Assembly: GCF_002294995.1 (NCBI RefSeq)
Contig: NZ_NSGF01000001.1
Location: 496,001 to 560,000, forward strand
DNA: 64,000 nucleotides
Origin: Mesorhizobium sp. WSM3860
GTDB taxonomy: Bacteria; Pseudomonadota; Alphaproteobacteria; Rhizobiales; Rhizobiaceae
Reading direction: 5' to 3'
In this document: positions 40,088 to 49,534 of the stretch, piece by piece
How the letters are laid out: every line of letters begins with the position of its first letter
How positions within the stretch are numbered: position 1 is the first letter of the stretch
Made by a program: the position numbers and the translations under genes
Notes under the pieces: generated by a model
The model's input: the letters and a program-made list of their open reading frames with translations, nothing else
Told to the model about the DNA's origin: nothing
The model's database searches: none

Positions 40088-40792
40088 ATGGCCCATACGG
40101 TCGCTTCCTTCGACGAGGATCTGAGGCAGATCAGCCAGCTCATCCGCGACATGGGCGACCTTGCCGGCTCGATGGTCGGCGCCTCGACAAAGGCTCTGCT
40201 GAATTCCGACAACGCTTTGGCGCAGCGCGTGGTCTCCGACGATGCCATCATGGACGCGCGCCAGCGCGAGCTCGACGATCGCGCCATCACGCTGATCGCC
40301 AAACGCCAGCCGATGGCCGACGACCTGCGCAGCGTGGTCGGCGCCATCCGCATGGCCGGCGATCTCGAGCGCATCGGCGACCTTGCCAAGAACATCGCCA
40401 AGCGCGTCGGCTCGGTCGGCGTCAGCGCCGCGCCGCGCGACCTTTCGCACTCAATCGACTCGATGGCGCAGCTGGTGCTGATCCAGGTGCAGGGCGTGAT
40501 CGAGGAATACGCGGCCGGCGACGCCACGGCGCTCGCCAAGCTCCGCAACGACGACGAGCGCATCGACGTCAAATACACCTCCGTCTTCCGCGAGCTCCTG
40601 ACTTATATGATGGAGGATCCGCGCAACATCACGGCTTGCACGCATCTGTTGTTCTGCGCCAAGAATCTGGAGCGCATCGGCGACCACGTCACCAACATCG
40701 CCGAGAACGCCTACTATGTGCTGACCGGCACGCAATTGCCCGCGAATCGTCCTAAGCAGGACGAGACGGCGATGTCGGCGCCGGCGGCCTGA
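40088..40792 (+). CDS. phoU: Phosphate signalling complex protein PhoU
   Basis: The 234-residue all-helical protein has the duplicated PhoU metal-binding motif: AIRMAGDLERIGDLAKNIAK in the first half and LLFCAKNLERIGDHVTNIAE in the second. PhoU links Pst transport status to the PhoR/PhoB pair. GAGGAC lies upstream and pstB ends 21 bases before. PhoB follows 20 bases later. Confidence 0.98.
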   Translation: MAHTVASFDEDLRQISQLIRDMGDLAGSMVGASTKALLNSDNALAQRVVSDDAIMDARQRELDDRAITLIAKRQPMADDLRSVVGAIRMAGDLERIGDLAKNIAKRVGSVGVSAAPRDLSHSIDSMAQLVLIQVQGVIEEYAAGDATALAKLRNDDERIDVKYTSVFRELLTYMMEDPRNITACTHLLFCAKNLERIGDHVTNIAENAYYVLTGTQLPANRPKQDETAMSAPAA

Positions 40793-40811
40793 CAGCGAAG
40801 GTGCCTGCTAT

Positions 40812-41501
40812 ATGATCGCGCCACGCATCATGGTGGTGGAGGACGAGGAGCCGCTGGGGGTGCTGCTCCGCTACAACCTCGAATCCGAGGGCTATCAGGT
40901 CGAGGTGGTGACCCGCGGCGACGAGGCCGAAATCCGCCTGCAGGAGAATGTGCCCGACCTGCTAGTCCTTGACTGGATGGTGCCGGCGGTGTCCGGCATC
41001 GAGCTCTGCCGGCGTCTTCGGATGCGGCCCGAGACCGAGCGGCTGCCGATCATCATGCTGACCGCGCGCGGCGAGGAAAGCGACAGGGTGCGCGGCCTCT
41101 CGACCGGCGCCGACGACTATCTGGTCAAGCCGTTCTCGACGCCGGAATTCATGGCCAGGGTCAAGGCGCTGCTGCGCCGCGCCAAGCCGGAGGTGCTGTC
41201 CAGCGTGCTCAAGGTCGGCGACATCGTCCTCGACCGCGAATCGCACCGCGTCTACCGCAAGAAGAGCGAGATCCGGCTTGGTCCGACCGAGTTCCGGCTG
41301 CTCGAATTCATGATGCGGCATCCCGGCCGGGTGTTCTCGCGCAGCCAGCTGCTCGACAATGTCTGGGGCGAGACGATCTATATCGACGAGCGCACCGTGG
41401 ACGTGCATGTCGGACGCCTGCGCAAGGCGGTCAACAACGGCCGCATGCCCGATGTGATCCGCACCATCCGCGGGGCGGGATACGCGATCAGGGAAGATTG
41501 A
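40812..41501 (+). CDS. phoB: Phosphate regulon response regulator PhoB
   Basis: The 229-residue protein has a receiver (IMVVEDEEPLGVLLRYNLE, phosphorylated Asp54 in LLVLDWMVPAVSG, Lys in YLVKPFSTPEF) and an OmpR-type winged helix (GPTEFRLLEFMMRHPGRVFS, ERTVDVHVGRLRKAVNNGRM). It binds Pho boxes when phosphorylated, including the one before pstS. The cognate kinase phoR is not in this window. Its stop codon touches the stop codon of the convergent ROK gene with no spacer. Confidence 0.98.
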   Translation: MIAPRIMVVEDEEPLGVLLRYNLESEGYQVEVVTRGDEAEIRLQENVPDLLVLDWMVPAVSGIELCRRLRMRPETERLPIIMLTARGEESDRVRGLSTGADDYLVKPFSTPEFMARVKALLRRAKPEVLSSVLKVGDIVLDRESHRVYRKKSEIRLGPTEFRLLEFMMRHPGRVFSRSQLLDNVWGETIYIDERTVDVHVGRLRKAVNNGRMPDVIRTIRGAGYAIRED

Positions 41502-42740
41502 TCAGGCGACGTTCTTTCCGCCTGCTCGCGCCTGGACGCCTGAGGCGAAAATCTCCTGGTCGACAAAGGTCAGCGCGCGAATGGCGCAGCCCTCGCGGAT
41601 CAGCGGCAATTCGTTGGGTTCGGTGTCGAAGGAGATCGACTTCGAATGCTGGCCGCCGGCGGTCTGGGCGATGGCCTCGCGCAGAGCCGGCTCGATCAGG
41701 TCGAAGGCGGCGGCGCTGACGCCGACCATGGCGACCGGCGCCGGGTCGATGAGCGCGAACAGGCTGCCGAGGCCGAAACCCAGCGCTTCGCCCGCCCGGC
41801 GATAGGCCTCGCGCTCCGCGCCGTCTGTCTCGCGCGCCTTGGCGGCGAGCGCCCGCATGTCGGCGTCGCCGACATCGACCGGCTCGGCGTCCTCGCTCAT
41901 CTTCATGGCGCTGCGCCAGATGGCGTAGTTGCCGGCATAGGCCTCGACGCAGCCGCGGCGTCCGCAGCGGCAAAGCGCGCCGCCGGGGCGATGGATCATG
42001 TGGCCGAACTCGCCGCCCGAAGAATGTGTGCCGGTGAACAACTCGCCCTTCAGCACCAGGCCCATGCCGATGCCGTGGGACAGCAGGATGGCGATGAAAT
42101 TGTCGCGATAGCGCTCGGGATCGCGCCACTGCAGCGCCACCGCCATCATGTTGCAGTCGTTCTCCATGGTGGCCGGAATGCCGAATTCCTTTTCCAGGAT
42201 GTCGGCGAAGGGAATGTCGGTGAGCGGCGTGATCGGCGACCACAGCATGGCGCGGGCATGGGAATCGGTGATGCCCTGGATGCCCATGGCGATGCGGGCG
42301 ACGCTGCCGACATCGAGGTCAGGATCGTCCAGCCGGCGCCGGACGATCGCCGTGCATTCGCCGATCAGTTCGTCGCGTGGCATGGTAAGGGTGTCGAGGC
42401 GGCGCTGCTCCTCGGCGATGACCTGGCCGGCATAATCGATAACTGCGACCGAGAGGAAATTCAGCGACAGCACCACCGTCACCACCGCCGCCGCCTCCGG
42501 CTTGAGCGCGAGGCCGACCTGTGGCCGACCGCGCTTCAGAGACGCGGTCTCGCTCGGCTTGCTCTCGGCCAGGATGCCTTCCTGGATCAGGTCGGAAGAG
42601 ATCGCCGAAATGGTCGAATGGCTGAGCCCGGTGGTCGCCGCGATTTCCGTCCGCGACGGTTGGCCGGTCCGGCGCACGGCCGAGAGCACCATGGCGCGGT
42701 TGCGGCGGCGCAGATCGTCGTGACGGATTCCGACCGACAT
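41502..42740 (-). CDS. ROK-family transcriptional regulator (XylR-like)
   Basis: The 412-residue protein has an N-terminal winged helix (QPSRTEIAATTGLSHSTISA) and a ROK sugar-kinase-like body with GIQGITDSH, LLSHGIGMGLVLKGELFTGT, GGEFGHMIHRPGGALCRCGR (zinc-binding CxCGxxGCxE-type motif) and GCVEAYAG. It should repress sugar genes and respond to the sugar. It is divergent from a xylose-type ABC transporter operon whose promoter carries a strong palindrome, the likely operator. Confidence 0.94.
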   Translation of the reverse strand: MSVGIRHDDLRRRNRAMVLSAVRRTGQPSRTEIAATTGLSHSTISAISSDLIQEGILAESKPSETASLKRGRPQVGLALKPEAAAVVTVVLSLNFLSVAVIDYAGQVIAEEQRRLDTLTMPRDELIGECTAIVRRRLDDPDLDVGSVARIAMGIQGITDSHARAMLWSPITPLTDIPFADILEKEFGIPATMENDCNMMAVALQWRDPERYRDNFIAILLSHGIGMGLVLKGELFTGTHSSGGEFGHMIHRPGGALCRCGRRGCVEAYAGNYAIWRSAMKMSEDAEPVDVGDADMRALAAKARETDGAEREAYRRAGEALGFGLGSLFALIDPAPVAMVGVSAAAFDLIEPALREAIAQTAGGQHSKSISFDTEPNELPLIREGCAIRALTFVDQEIFASGVQARAGGKNVA

Positions 42741-42978
42741 CTTGTCTCCTCCCGGTCAGCGCGGCCTCTAGATAATTCATGGGCCTCGGCGACGCGCCAG
42801 ATCGGTTAAGTTCCGGACACGGGCACCCGAGCCGTCCTGGTTTTTTACAATTTCGGTGACGCGGTCTGCGCTTGCTCCGAACTGTTCTGCGATAGTGGCA
42901 GAAGCGGTCGGCACTGTCATTATTTATTGCGGGTCTCGAAAAAAGTCCGCGACACCTCGAAAACCATCAGAATTGCAG

Positions 42979-43007
42979 TTGACAGCGCTTTAGCGTTCGA
43001 CCAGTAT
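42979..43007 (+). promoter_or_regulatory. Predicted promoter of the xylF-like operon
   Basis: TTGACA (42979-42984), a 17-base spacer and CAGTAT (43002-43007) form a good sigma-70 promoter 81 bases before the binding-protein gene. Confidence 0.65.
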
Positions 43008-43027
43008 TTTTTCGAGGCTCGAAAAAA
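43007..43027. promoter_or_regulatory. Palindromic operator at the start site, probable ROK target
   Basis: TTTTTTCGAG-G-CTCGAAAAAA is a perfect 21-base dyad immediately after the -10 element. Extra half-sites CTCGAAAAAAG and CTCGAAAACC occur upstream within 42930-42970. The repressor would block transcription start. Confidence 0.7.
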
Positions 43028-43087
43028 AGCCTCTATATGGCCTTCGGGCCAGTTTGGGTCGCGCCGCGAGGGCGCAGGGAGGAAATC

Positions 43088-44128
43088 ATGAAGAGATTCG
43101 CAGCCGCCATGCTGGCGGGCGTCGCCATGTCGCTGACGTTGGCGTCGGTCGCCGAGGCGAAGGACAAGGTGATCGGCGTTTCGTGGTCCAATTTCCAGGA
43201 AGAGCGCTGGAAGACCGACGAAGCGGCGATGAAGAAGGCGATCGAGGCCGCCGGCGACAAGTACATTTCCGCCGACGCACAGTCCAATCCAGGCAAGCAG
43301 CTGACCGACGTCGAAAGCCTGATCTCGCAGGGCGCCAATGCGCTGATCATCCTGGCGCAGGACGCCTCGGCGATCGGGCCGGCGGTGCAGAAGGCGCTCG
43401 ACGAAGGCATTCCGGTCGTCGGCTACGACCGCCTGATCGAGAACAAGGATGTGTTTTATCTGACCTTCGACAACAAGGAAGTCGGTCGCATGCAGGCCCG
43501 CGAGGTGTTCAAGGCCAAGCCCGAGGGCAATTACGTCTTCATCAAGGGCTCGGGCGCCGACCCGAATGCCGACTTCCTGTTCTCCGGCTCGATGGAAGTG
43601 CTGAAGGAAGCCATCGACAGCGGCAAGGTCAAGAATGTCGGCGAGGCCTATACCGACGGCTGGCTGCCCGCCAATGCGCAGAAGAACATGGAGCAGTTCC
43701 TGACCGCCAACGACAACAAGGTCGATGCCGTAGTGGCGGCCAATGACGGCACCGCCGGCGGCGTCGTCGCGGCGCTCACGGCGCAAGGCCTGGCCGGCAC
43801 CGTTCCGGTCTCGGGCCAGGACGGCGACCATGCCGCGCTCAACCGCATCGCGCTCGGCACCCAGACGGTGTCGGTGTGGAAGGACGCGCGCGAGCTCGGC
43901 AAGAACGCCGCCGACATCGCCTCGCAGCTCGCCGACGGCAAGAAGATGACCGACATCGCGGGCGCCAAGGACTTCACGACGCCTGGCGGCAACACCGTCA
44001 AGTCGCTGTTCCTGACGCCGGTCGCGATCACCAAGGACAATCTCAACGTCGTCATCGACGCGGGTTGGATCAAGAAGGACGAAGTCTGCGCGGGCGTTGC
44101 CGCCGGCAGCGTCGCGGTCTGCAACTAG
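43088..44128 (+). CDS. xylF: Xylose-type sugar ABC transporter substrate-binding protein
   Basis: The 346-residue periplasmic protein has a signal peptide ([20 protein letters not shown], cleavage at AEA) and the XylF/RbsB fold: [60 protein letters not shown] and [16 protein letters not shown]. The YDRLI segment is typical of XylF. GGGAGG precedes the ATG. It leads an operon with a permease and an ATPase, opposite a ROK repressor. Xylose specificity is likely but not certain. Confidence 0.93.
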   Translation: MKRFAAAMLAGVAMSLTLASVAEAKDKVIGVSWSNFQEERWKTDEAAMKKAIEAAGDKYISADAQSNPGKQLTDVESLISQGANALIILAQDASAIGPAVQKALDEGIPVVGYDRLIENKDVFYLTFDNKEVGRMQAREVFKAKPEGNYVFIKGSGADPNADFLFSGSMEVLKEAIDSGKVKNVGEAYTDGWLPANAQKNMEQFLTANDNKVDAVVAANDGTAGGVVAALTAQGLAGTVPVSGQDGDHAALNRIALGTQTVSVWKDARELGKNAADIASQLADGKKMTDIAGAKDFTTPGGNTVKSLFLTPVAITKDNLNVVIDAGWIKKDEVCAGVAAGSVAVCN

Positions 44129-44153
44129 GCTGGCCGTCAAGTTCAAAGGCAGC

Positions 44154-44177
44154 GCCGCGGCCCAACAGCCGCGGCGT
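44154..44177 (+). other. Hairpin after the binding-protein gene
   Basis: CGCCGCGGC and GCCGCGGCG form a nine-base perfect stem followed by TTTCT, 26 bases after the xylF-like stop. It probably attenuates readthrough to the permease gene or protects the upstream message. Confidence 0.65.
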
Positions 44178-44273
44178 TTCTCCAAAGGCTTTCGACTGTA
44201 CTGAAGCCGGAGACCATTGGGGCAGTTGATCGTCCGGCAGGATCGCCGAACCGCTCCAGCCGTTTGTTTCCGC

Positions 44274-44311
44274 GCAATTCCAGGCGGGCTACACACTTTT
44301 CCTGGAATTGC
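44274..44311. repeat. Inverted repeat of a common Mesorhizobium intergenic type
   Basis: GCAATTCCAGG and CCTGGAATTGC (eleven-base perfect arms) enclose CACACTTTT. I recall closely similar motifs in many Mesorhizobium intergenic regions; that is memory, not a search. Confidence 0.5.
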
Positions 44312-44364
44312 TCTAGCATCGTGGTCCGGCATCCGCGCCAGACGGCAAGCCGGTGGAGGAGATC

Positions 44365-45729
44365 ATGACCGATACGACCTCTGATACGCCGGCCAACCCG
44401 GCCGCGGATCGCGCGCGTGCATCCGAACTCAGCGCCATCGGGCGCTTCTTCAAGGCGACCGAACTCGACACTCGCATGCTCGGCATGGTCGGCGCGCTGC
44501 TGATCATCTGGATCGGCCTGCATGTCATCTCGAGCCTGCGGCTCGGCGTCAATCCGCTTGATTTCGACAGCCGCACGTTCCTGACGCCGCGCAACCTGTG
44601 GAACCTTTCGGTGCAGACCTCGGCCGTGGCCATCATGGCTTCCGGCATGGTGCTGGTCATCGTCATGCGCAACATCGACCTCTCCGTCGGATCCGCCGAG
44701 GGTCTGATCGGCATGGTCATGGGCTTTGCCCAAGTGCATTTCCTGGTGCGGATGGTTGGGCTTGAGCTTGGCAATCCCTGGATCTGGGTGTTGGCGCTGT
44801 TGATCGGCCTGGCGCTCGGTCTGCTGATCGGCGCCTTCCAGGGCTTCGTCATCGCCTATCTCGAAGTGCCGGCCTTCATCGTGACGCTGGGCGGGCTGCT
44901 GGTCTGGCGGGGCGCCGCCTGGTGGGTCACCAGCGGCCAGACGGTGGCGCCGCTCGACGCCACCTTCCAGCTGATGGGGGGCGGACCGGCCGGCTCGATC
45001 GGCGCCAGATGGAGCTGGATCGTCGGCATCGTCGCCTGCCTTGCCGTGGTGTTTGCGCTGTTCAACGGCAGGGTGCAGCGCAAGCGCTTCCGTTTCCCGC
45101 TGCGTCCGATCTGGGCCGAGACGCTGCTCGGCGCGGTCACCTGCGCGGTCATCATGGGCGCGGTGTGGCTGGCCAATTCCTATCCCTGGCCGGTCGGCAT
45201 CGTGAACCGCTACGCCGCCGCCAACAACATCACAGTCCCCGAAGGCGGCCTGTTCATCGCCCACGGCATCGCCATTCCGGTGCTGATGGCGATCGCGGTT
45301 GGCCTCGTCATGACTTTCATCACCAAGCGCACCCGATTCGGCCGCTATGTCTTTGCCATCGGCGGCAACCCGGAAGCGGCCAATCTTGCCGGCATCAACA
45401 CGCGCTGGATCACCATGAAGGTGTTCATGATCATGGGCGTGCTGGCGACGATCGCCGCGGCGATATCGTCAGCGCGGCAGAATTCATCGACCAATGCGTT
45501 GGGCACGCTGGACGAGCTTCTGGTCATCGCCGCGGCGGTCATCGGCGGCACCTCGCTCGCCGGCGGCTCGGGAACCGTACTCGGCGCCATGCTTGGGGCG
45601 CTGCTGATGCAGTCGCTGCAGTCCGGCATGGTGCTCCTCGGCGTCGATTCGCCGCTCCAAAGCATCGTCGTCGGCGCCGTGCTGGTCATCGCGGTCTGGC
45701 TCGACACCATCTACCGCAAGCGGGTCTGA
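44365..45729 (+). CDS. xylH: Xylose-type sugar ABC transporter permease
   Basis: The 454-residue membrane protein belongs to the BPD_transp_2 sugar permease family: [60 protein letters not shown] and [20 protein letters not shown]. The central extra segment (about 210-250) makes it longer than RbsC-type permeases and matches XylH. GGAGGAG precedes the ATG. The ATPase gene starts 13 bases after its stop. Confidence 0.94.
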   Translation: MTDTTSDTPANPAADRARASELSAIGRFFKATELDTRMLGMVGALLIIWIGLHVISSLRLGVNPLDFDSRTFLTPRNLWNLSVQTSAVAIMASGMVLVIVMRNIDLSVGSAEGLIGMVMGFAQVHFLVRMVGLELGNPWIWVLALLIGLALGLLIGAFQGFVIAYLEVPAFIVTLGGLLVWRGAAWWVTSGQTVAPLDATFQLMGGGPAGSIGARWSWIVGIVACLAVVFALFNGRVQRKRFRFPLRPIWAETLLGAVTCAVIMGAVWLANSYPWPVGIVNRYAAANNITVPEGGLFIAHGIAIPVLMAIAVGLVMTFITKRTRFGRYVFAIGGNPEAANLAGINTRWITMKVFMIMGVLATIAAAISSARQNSSTNALGTLDELLVIAAAVIGGTSLAGGSGTVLGAMLGALLMQSLQSGMVLLGVDSPLQSIVVGAVLVIAVWLDTIYRKRV

Positions 45730-45742
45730 AGGAGGCAGCATC

Positions 45743-46543
<801 letters not shown>

Positions 46544-46673
46544 GACCATAAATTAGTTGGCTAATTTGCGACGGGATGATGAGCCAATCGCGGCGTTGGT
46601 TTGGCCTTGCCATTGTATTGGCGCGGAGACTTGCTCATAAAGGTGGCCAACCATCCATGGGCCGCACCCTGCA

Positions 46674-48293
46674 TTGAAAAAGCTTTTTCCGATCGTCGCC
46701 TTCATCGCCGTCGCGCTCATCAGCTTGACGATGGCGGGGTTCGCCTATTTCGCGACCCAAGAGGCGGCACGCATCAAGTTCGAGGGAACCGCCGACGATG
46801 CGCTCAACCGGATTGAGAGCCGCATCGACCTGCATCTGTCGCTGCTGCGCTCGACCCAGGCGCTTTTCGATGCCCGTAACGGCGATATCACGCGCGGCGA
46901 GTTCAAGGCCTTCTTCGCCGCGCTCGACATCGACGACAATTTCGCCGGACTGCGCGGGATCGGCTTCCTGAGGCTGGCCAAGACCGGCGACGAGGCCACG
47001 CTCGAGCGCGACATCCTGCGCGATCACGGTTCGGCCCACCCGGTCTATCCGGCCATCACGCAGCAGCAATGGCGCACGCCAATCGTGCTTTTCGAGCCGC
47101 TCGATACATCCAACCAGTCGATCATAGGCTTCGACATGTTCACCGACCCGGTACGGCGGGCGGCGATCGAGAAGGCAATGGCCGACGACCAGCAGCATGC
47201 CAGTGGGCTCGTTCAACTTGGCCAGGGACAAGGGCTGGAGCAGACTTTCCCCGGTTTCCTGGTCTTCGTGCGGCTGAACGTGGAAACCGCTCCGGACGTC
47301 ATCAATGCCAGCCGGTCCTCGACCGCCGGCTTCCTCTACGCCTCCTTCCGCGCGCGCGATTTGTTCCAGGTGGCGCTCAGCAAGGCTCCGCTGCTGCCGG
47401 TCAACGTCGAGATCTTCGACGGCGAGCCGGGAGCCGACAATCTCCTGTTCCGCTCGGAGGCGCCGCCGGCCGAATCGCTCGGCGGAAGGCTTTTGGCGCG
47501 TCGAGATATCGTCGTGGCCGGCCGACCCTGGACTGTCCTGTTTCGGCCGACGAGCGCCTTTGCGCTGCCTTCCTCGCGCGCCATTCCGGTGATGCTCGGT
47601 CTGTTCGGCCTGCTGCTCGCCGGGGCGATCGCGCTGGTGGCCCGCTATCAGGAGCGCGCCTACGAGGCGAAGTCGCTGCTGCATGAGGCGACGGAGAAGA
47701 GCCTGCTGGAAAAGGAGCTGATCCTGCAGGAGATGAAGCACCGCATCAAAAATTCGATCACCAGGGTGCTGGCGATCGCGCGCCAGACGGCTTCCCAGGC
47801 CACCGACGTGAAGGAGTTCTCGGCATCGTTCTCGGCGCGGCTGCAGGCGATGGCTGCGTCGCAGGATATGCTGACACGCTCGCGCTGGCAGAAGGCGGAC
47901 CTTGGCGACCTCCTGCACACCGAGCTCGGGCAGGTGTTCGGCAAGGAGCTTCCCGAAGGCATACTGTCCGGGCCGGAGGTATTGCTTGACGAGACGACGA
48001 CGCAGGCGCTCGGCCTGACCTTCCACGAGCTTGCCACCAATGCGCTGAAATATGGCGAGGCCGGCAACTCGGTCGGCGCCCTGAAGGTCGACTGGAGGGT
48101 CGAAGAACAAGGCCGAACGCTTGTGCTCACCTGGTGCGAGACAGGGCAGGAAAAACTTGAGGCGCCGGCGAGGACTGGCTTCGGCACCAAGCTGATCGAT
48201 CTCAACGTCACGCGCGAATTGCGCGGCACGATCAAGCGCGATTTTCAGGCCGACGGGCTGAAGGTGGAAATAAGGATTCCGCTCACCGGATGA
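46674..48293 (+). CDS. CHASE-domain sensor histidine kinase, HWE/HisKA_2 type
   Basis: The 539-residue protein has a first membrane helix (LFPIVAFIAVALISLTMAGF), a periplasmic CHASE domain (about 35-270), a second helix (VMLGLFGLLLAGAIALVARY near 315) and a kinase core with the phosphorylated His356 in LILQEMKHRIKNSITRVLAI, then LGLTFHELATNALKYG. The start is TTG, and no ATG precedes it in frame; a six-codon reading frame ending across that TTG suggests coupled translation. Kinases of this family commonly feed PhyR, encoded 3 kb away; the partnership is inference. Confidence 0.92.
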   Translation: MKKLFPIVAFIAVALISLTMAGFAYFATQEAARIKFEGTADDALNRIESRIDLHLSLLRSTQALFDARNGDITRGEFKAFFAALDIDDNFAGLRGIGFLRLAKTGDEATLERDILRDHGSAHPVYPAITQQQWRTPIVLFEPLDTSNQSIIGFDMFTDPVRRAAIEKAMADDQQHASGLVQLGQGQGLEQTFPGFLVFVRLNVETAPDVINASRSSTAGFLYASFRARDLFQVALSKAPLLPVNVEIFDGEPGADNLLFRSEAPPAESLGGRLLARRDIVVAGRPWTVLFRPTSAFALPSSRAIPVMLGLFGLLLAGAIALVARYQERAYEAKSLLHEATEKSLLEKELILQEMKHRIKNSITRVLAIARQTASQATDVKEFSASFSARLQAMAASQDMLTRSRWQKADLGDLLHTELGQVFGKELPEGILSGPEVLLDETTTQALGLTFHELATNALKYGEAGNSVGALKVDWRVEEQGRTLVLTWCETGQEKLEAPARTGFGTKLIDLNVTRELRGTIKRDFQADGLKVEIRIPLTG

Positions 48294-48319
48294 GCAGCGG
48301 CGGGCCGTTCAGGCAAAGA

Positions 48320-48347
48320 AATGGAGGCCGGCAGGCCGGCCTCCATT
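48320..48347. terminator. Bidirectional dyad between convergent genes
   Basis: AATGGAGGCCGGC and GCCGGCCTCCATT, thirteen-base perfect arms, lie between the kinase and lipoprotein genes. The T-runs are poor, so termination is probable but not certain. Confidence 0.6.
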
Positions 48348-48366
48348 GGATTGCTCTGTCGCGAGA

Positions 48367-48612
48367 TCAGTTGCAGCGGGCCTTGTAGTGCGTGCCGTCA
48401 GAGCGGCGATATACGCACTGGCCATTGCGCAGGTTGCGGACCAGCAGGCCCGACCCGGCGCCGACAGCCGCGCCGATAAGCGCGCCCCTGCCGCCGCCGA
48501 CCAAGCCGCCCACGCCGGCGCCAATCAGGCCGCCCCCGACGACATCCTGCTCGGTCGTGGTGCAGCCGCTGACGGCGACCACAGCAACCATTGCAATGAT
48601 CATCTTCCGCAT
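48367..48612 (-). CDS. Glycine-zipper lipoprotein
   Basis: The 81-residue protein starts MRKMIIAMVAVVAVSGCTTT with lipobox AVSGC (Cys17). A glycine zipper follows (GGGLIGAGVGGLVGGGRGAL), then a short domain with NGQCVYRRSDGTHYKARC. Such proteins sit in the outer membrane or periplasm; the family has no firm function. AGGAGCAA lies before the ATG. Confidence 0.85.
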   Translation of the reverse strand: MRKMIIAMVAVVAVSGCTTTEQDVVGGGLIGAGVGGLVGGGRGALIGAAVGAGSGLLVRNLRNGQCVYRRSDGTHYKARCN

Positions 48613-48696
48613 AAATTGCTCCTCAGTTTGTCCTCACTTTTGGCAGTGCCAACCGCCGTTTAGCACGAAAAAACGGGCTTTGCCTGTCCGATCTTA

Positions 48697-49020
48697 TTAT
48701 TGCTGAAGATAGGGTTTTTCCGGGCGTGCGCCGTTTGACGCGACAAGCGCGCCGGAGATCTCCAGCGACGCGACGAGCCTGCCGTCGGGACGCACGGTCC
48801 ACAGCAGTTGATCGTAGTCGTCTTCAAGCGCCGGATCGACGGCAAGGCACTCGCCCATGACACGCGGCGTGCGGCCCTGCAGGTCGCCCAGCGCAAACGG
48901 CCGTTCGGCGAGGCAAGCCTCGAAGGTCTCGAAGACGCTGACCGGCACCGACAGTTCGCGGCAATCAGTCATGGTGTCCGAGCAGCCAATGACGAGAAGC
49001 AAAGCGGCGACGTGTTCCAC
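48697..49020 (-). CDS. Small lipoprotein, hypothetical
   Basis: The 107-residue protein begins at GTG with (V)EHVAALLLVIGCSDT, a short signal with a lipobox-like LVIGC. The mature part has TDCRELSVPVSVFETFEACL and ALEDDYDQLLWTVRPDGRLV. GGGAGG lies eight bases before the GTG. A longer frame starting at 49128 would bury the signal, so the shorter start is preferred. No family recognised. Confidence 0.65.
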   Translation of the reverse strand: MEHVAALLLVIGCSDTMTDCRELSVPVSVFETFEACLAERPFALGDLQGRTPRVMGECLAVDPALEDDYDQLLWTVRPDGRLVASLEISGALVASNGARPEKPYLQQ

Positions 49021-49130
49021 GGGTGAATCCTCCCGCCGCAAAGAACGATTGTTGCCGCTCAAAAGTTCCTGCTCGAGTCGGCTCAATGGCGCGAGCCCCT
49101 GGCGCCGGCCGAATTGCTCGATCGGCAAGA

Positions 49131-49301
49131 TCAGGTCAATTGCCAGGCCGCCGCCAGCACGAGAGCGGCACCGAGCGCGACGGCGCCGAGGCGAAGCGAC
49201 AGATGAAAGGAACGGGGCGAGGGTGGCGCTTCGGCGTCCTGGAAGACGCTCATCGAGACGCGGGCGGCCTGCTCCAGCCTGTTCATCTCGGCAATCATCA
49301 T
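49131..49301 (-). CDS. Small single-span membrane protein
   Basis: The 56-residue protein reads MMIAEMNRLEQAARVSMSVF, a linker, and a C-terminal membrane helix (LRLGAVALGAALVLAAAW). GAGGAA lies before the tandem ATGs. It precedes the small lipoprotein gene on the same strand by 110 bases and may be co-transcribed. Function is unknown. Confidence 0.55.
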   Translation of the reverse strand: MMIAEMNRLEQAARVSMSVFQDAEAPPSPRSFHLSLRLGAVALGAALVLAAAWQLT

Positions 49302-49534
49302 TCGGTTCCTCGCAAATCGCATGTCAGATCGTGTGACTGCGCGGCTGGGTTCGCGCCGTCGCGAGCGGTTCAGCGTCTGACGGGACCGCCGATCAGCTCC
49401 AAGGTTTACGCAACTCGGAAGGGCGTTGCGCGCTGTCCTGGAGTTCCTTTCAACGGGGAACAGAATCGGACTTTATGGTGAACAGCAGGTTAAGCGCCTC
49501 GCCGACGGCTGTCCGTTGCCCGAGACGTGGTTGT

